From NCBI GenBank assembly GCA_963579925.1, contig CAUZJA010000175.1, positions 1 to 5,966 of the forward strand: a DNA stretch of 5,966 bases, written 5' to 3'. Source of the stretch: UBA1151 sp963579925 (GTDB lineage Bacteria; Chloroflexota; Dehalococcoidia; Lucifugimonadales; Lucifugimonadaceae). The notes beneath the pieces were generated by a model that did no database searches, was not told the origin of the DNA, and worked only from the letters and a program-made list of their open reading frames with translations. This document shows positions 5,217-5,966 of the stretch, in pieces (positions within the stretch are counted from its first letter, which is position 1; each line of letters begins with the position of its first letter). A program made the translations under genes and the position numbers.

Positions 5217-5906
5217 ATGCCTTCTGAGCGTGTACAGCGGCGAATAGATAATCTTCTGGATCAAGCGGAAGAGGCGCTCGCGTCACGTGAATGGACCGCA
5301 GTGAATGAGTTGGCTGAGGCCGTTCTCGCAGCCGACCCCGAAAACGACGACGCTGCCACGTTCATCACTATGGCCGATCGGGCGTCTGCCGTTTCAGGTG
5401 AATCGTTCACCTCAGGCAACAGTGGCGAGATAGATCCGCCACAGATGCCGTCGCCGAATGCCGAACTTCCCACATCGTTTGCCAATGGTCGCTATGAGGT
5501 CAAGAGTTTGCTGGGCGAAGGTGGCAAGAAGAAGGTTTATCTTGCGCACGACACAACTCTCGATAGAGACGTAGCGTTCGGCCTTATCAAAGCAGAGGGA
5601 CTCGACGCAGACTCACGCCAACGCATAACCCGCGAGGCCCAGGCCATGGCTCGGCTTGGTGACCACCCGAATCTCATGCCGATTCACGATCTCGGTGATG
5701 AAAACGGACTGCCGTACATGGTTCAGCCACTGATGGTGGGTGGTGATATTGAGGCACTGATCGCCGACGCTGAAGACGGCAGACTCTCCCTTGAAGCGGC
5801 TCTTAGGGTCAGCATCGAGATATGCCGCGGCCTTGAGTTTGCACACGCGAAAGGGATCATTCACCGCGACCTGAAGCCCGGCAACGTGTGGCTGACTGAT
5901 GATTGA
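5217..5906 (+). CDS. Serine/threonine protein kinase, truncated after the catalytic loop
   Basis: This is a 229-residue product. Residues about 1-58 are two or three amphipathic helices resembling a TPR unit (LLDQAEEALASREW, then AEAVLAADPEN). About 30 polar linker residues follow, then the N-lobe and part of the C-lobe of a Hanks-type kinase: glycine loop GEGGKKKV (100-107), the ATP-anchoring Lys probably K125 (FGLIKAEG), the helix-C Glu probably E140, and the catalytic loop HRDLKPGN (216-223). TGA at 5904-5906 then ends the frame, before the DFG motif, activation segment and the rest of the C-lobe. A domain cut there should not fold or act as a kinase. The related proteins I recall are much longer, with ATPase or TPR regions after the kinase domain. 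The frame past the stop stays open to the window edge, so this is likely a broken or mis-sequenced gene. Confidence 0.75.
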   Translation: MPSERVQRRIDNLLDQAEEALASREWTAVNELAEAVLAADPENDDAATFITMADRASAVSGESFTSGNSGEIDPPQMPSPNAELPTSFANGRYEVKSLLGEGGKKKVYLAHDTTLDRDVAFGLIKAEGLDADSRQRITREAQAMARLGDHPNLMPIHDLGDENGLPYMVQPLMVGGDIEALIADAEDGRLSLEAALRVSIEICRGLEFAHAKGIIHRDLKPGNVWLTDD

Positions 5907-5966
5907 CCTGCCCCCCTCAAACGAGTCCAGTTGAAAGTTGGAAACTGGGCTCTCATGAAGGGAGGC

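Noticed and set aside
1..5966. CRISPR array, insertion sequence or tRNA genes
   Set aside because: No regularly spaced direct repeats, no transposase frame with terminal inverted repeats, and no tRNA T-arm/acceptor pattern were seen on either strand.

Overview
The window looks like a piece of a marine or environmental bacterial genome of moderate GC content. My best guess is Chloroflexota (SAR202 / Dehalococcoidia-like). This rests mainly on the partial Ser/Thr kinase at the right end: a short TPR-like N-terminus, then a GEGGKKKVY glycine loop and HRDLKPGNVWLT catalytic loop, a combination I associate with that group. The assignment is from memory and was not searched.

Layout. Positions 103-2778 hold a signalling block on the minus strand. 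Read in its own direction, it begins with a histidine-kinase-like gene (2778 to 1960) broken by one in-frame TAA inside the dimerisation/phosphotransfer domain. A LuxR-type regulator with a degenerate receiver follows (1963-1259) and overlaps the kinase by an ATGA. Next come a strongly structured non-coding stretch ending in a clear minus-strand intrinsic terminator (1004-1039), and then a second LuxR-type response regulator with an intact receiver (807-103). Positions 2779-3113 form a divergent intergenic region. On the plus strand, a thiamine-diphosphate enzyme of the acetolactate-synthase-like superfamily (3114-4769) is followed 41 bp later by a 46-residue single-pass membrane protein (4811-4951). 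The stop codon of that small gene lies in the loop of a near-perfect 14-bp terminator hairpin. The 4952-5216 gap holds a perfect inverted repeat containing TTGACA, a stem-loop and a second plus-strand terminator. It is followed by the protein kinase gene (5217-5906), which stops at a TGA just after the catalytic loop.

How the parts may work together. The kinase-like protein keeps its phosphoacceptor His but lacks the Asn and Asp/Gly residues of an active ATPase domain. Its translationally coupled partner lacks the phosphoacceptor Asp, so the pair looks like a phosphorylation-independent or decaying two-component module. The neighbouring intact response regulator could be the real output of a related kinase elsewhere. 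The ThDP enzyme and small membrane protein form a separate two-gene transcription unit. Nothing in the sequence ties the regulators to it beyond the divergent arrangement.

Two genes have premature stops (2584-2586 and 5904-5906). Either pseudogenes or sequence/assembly errors could explain this, and the window alone cannot decide between them.
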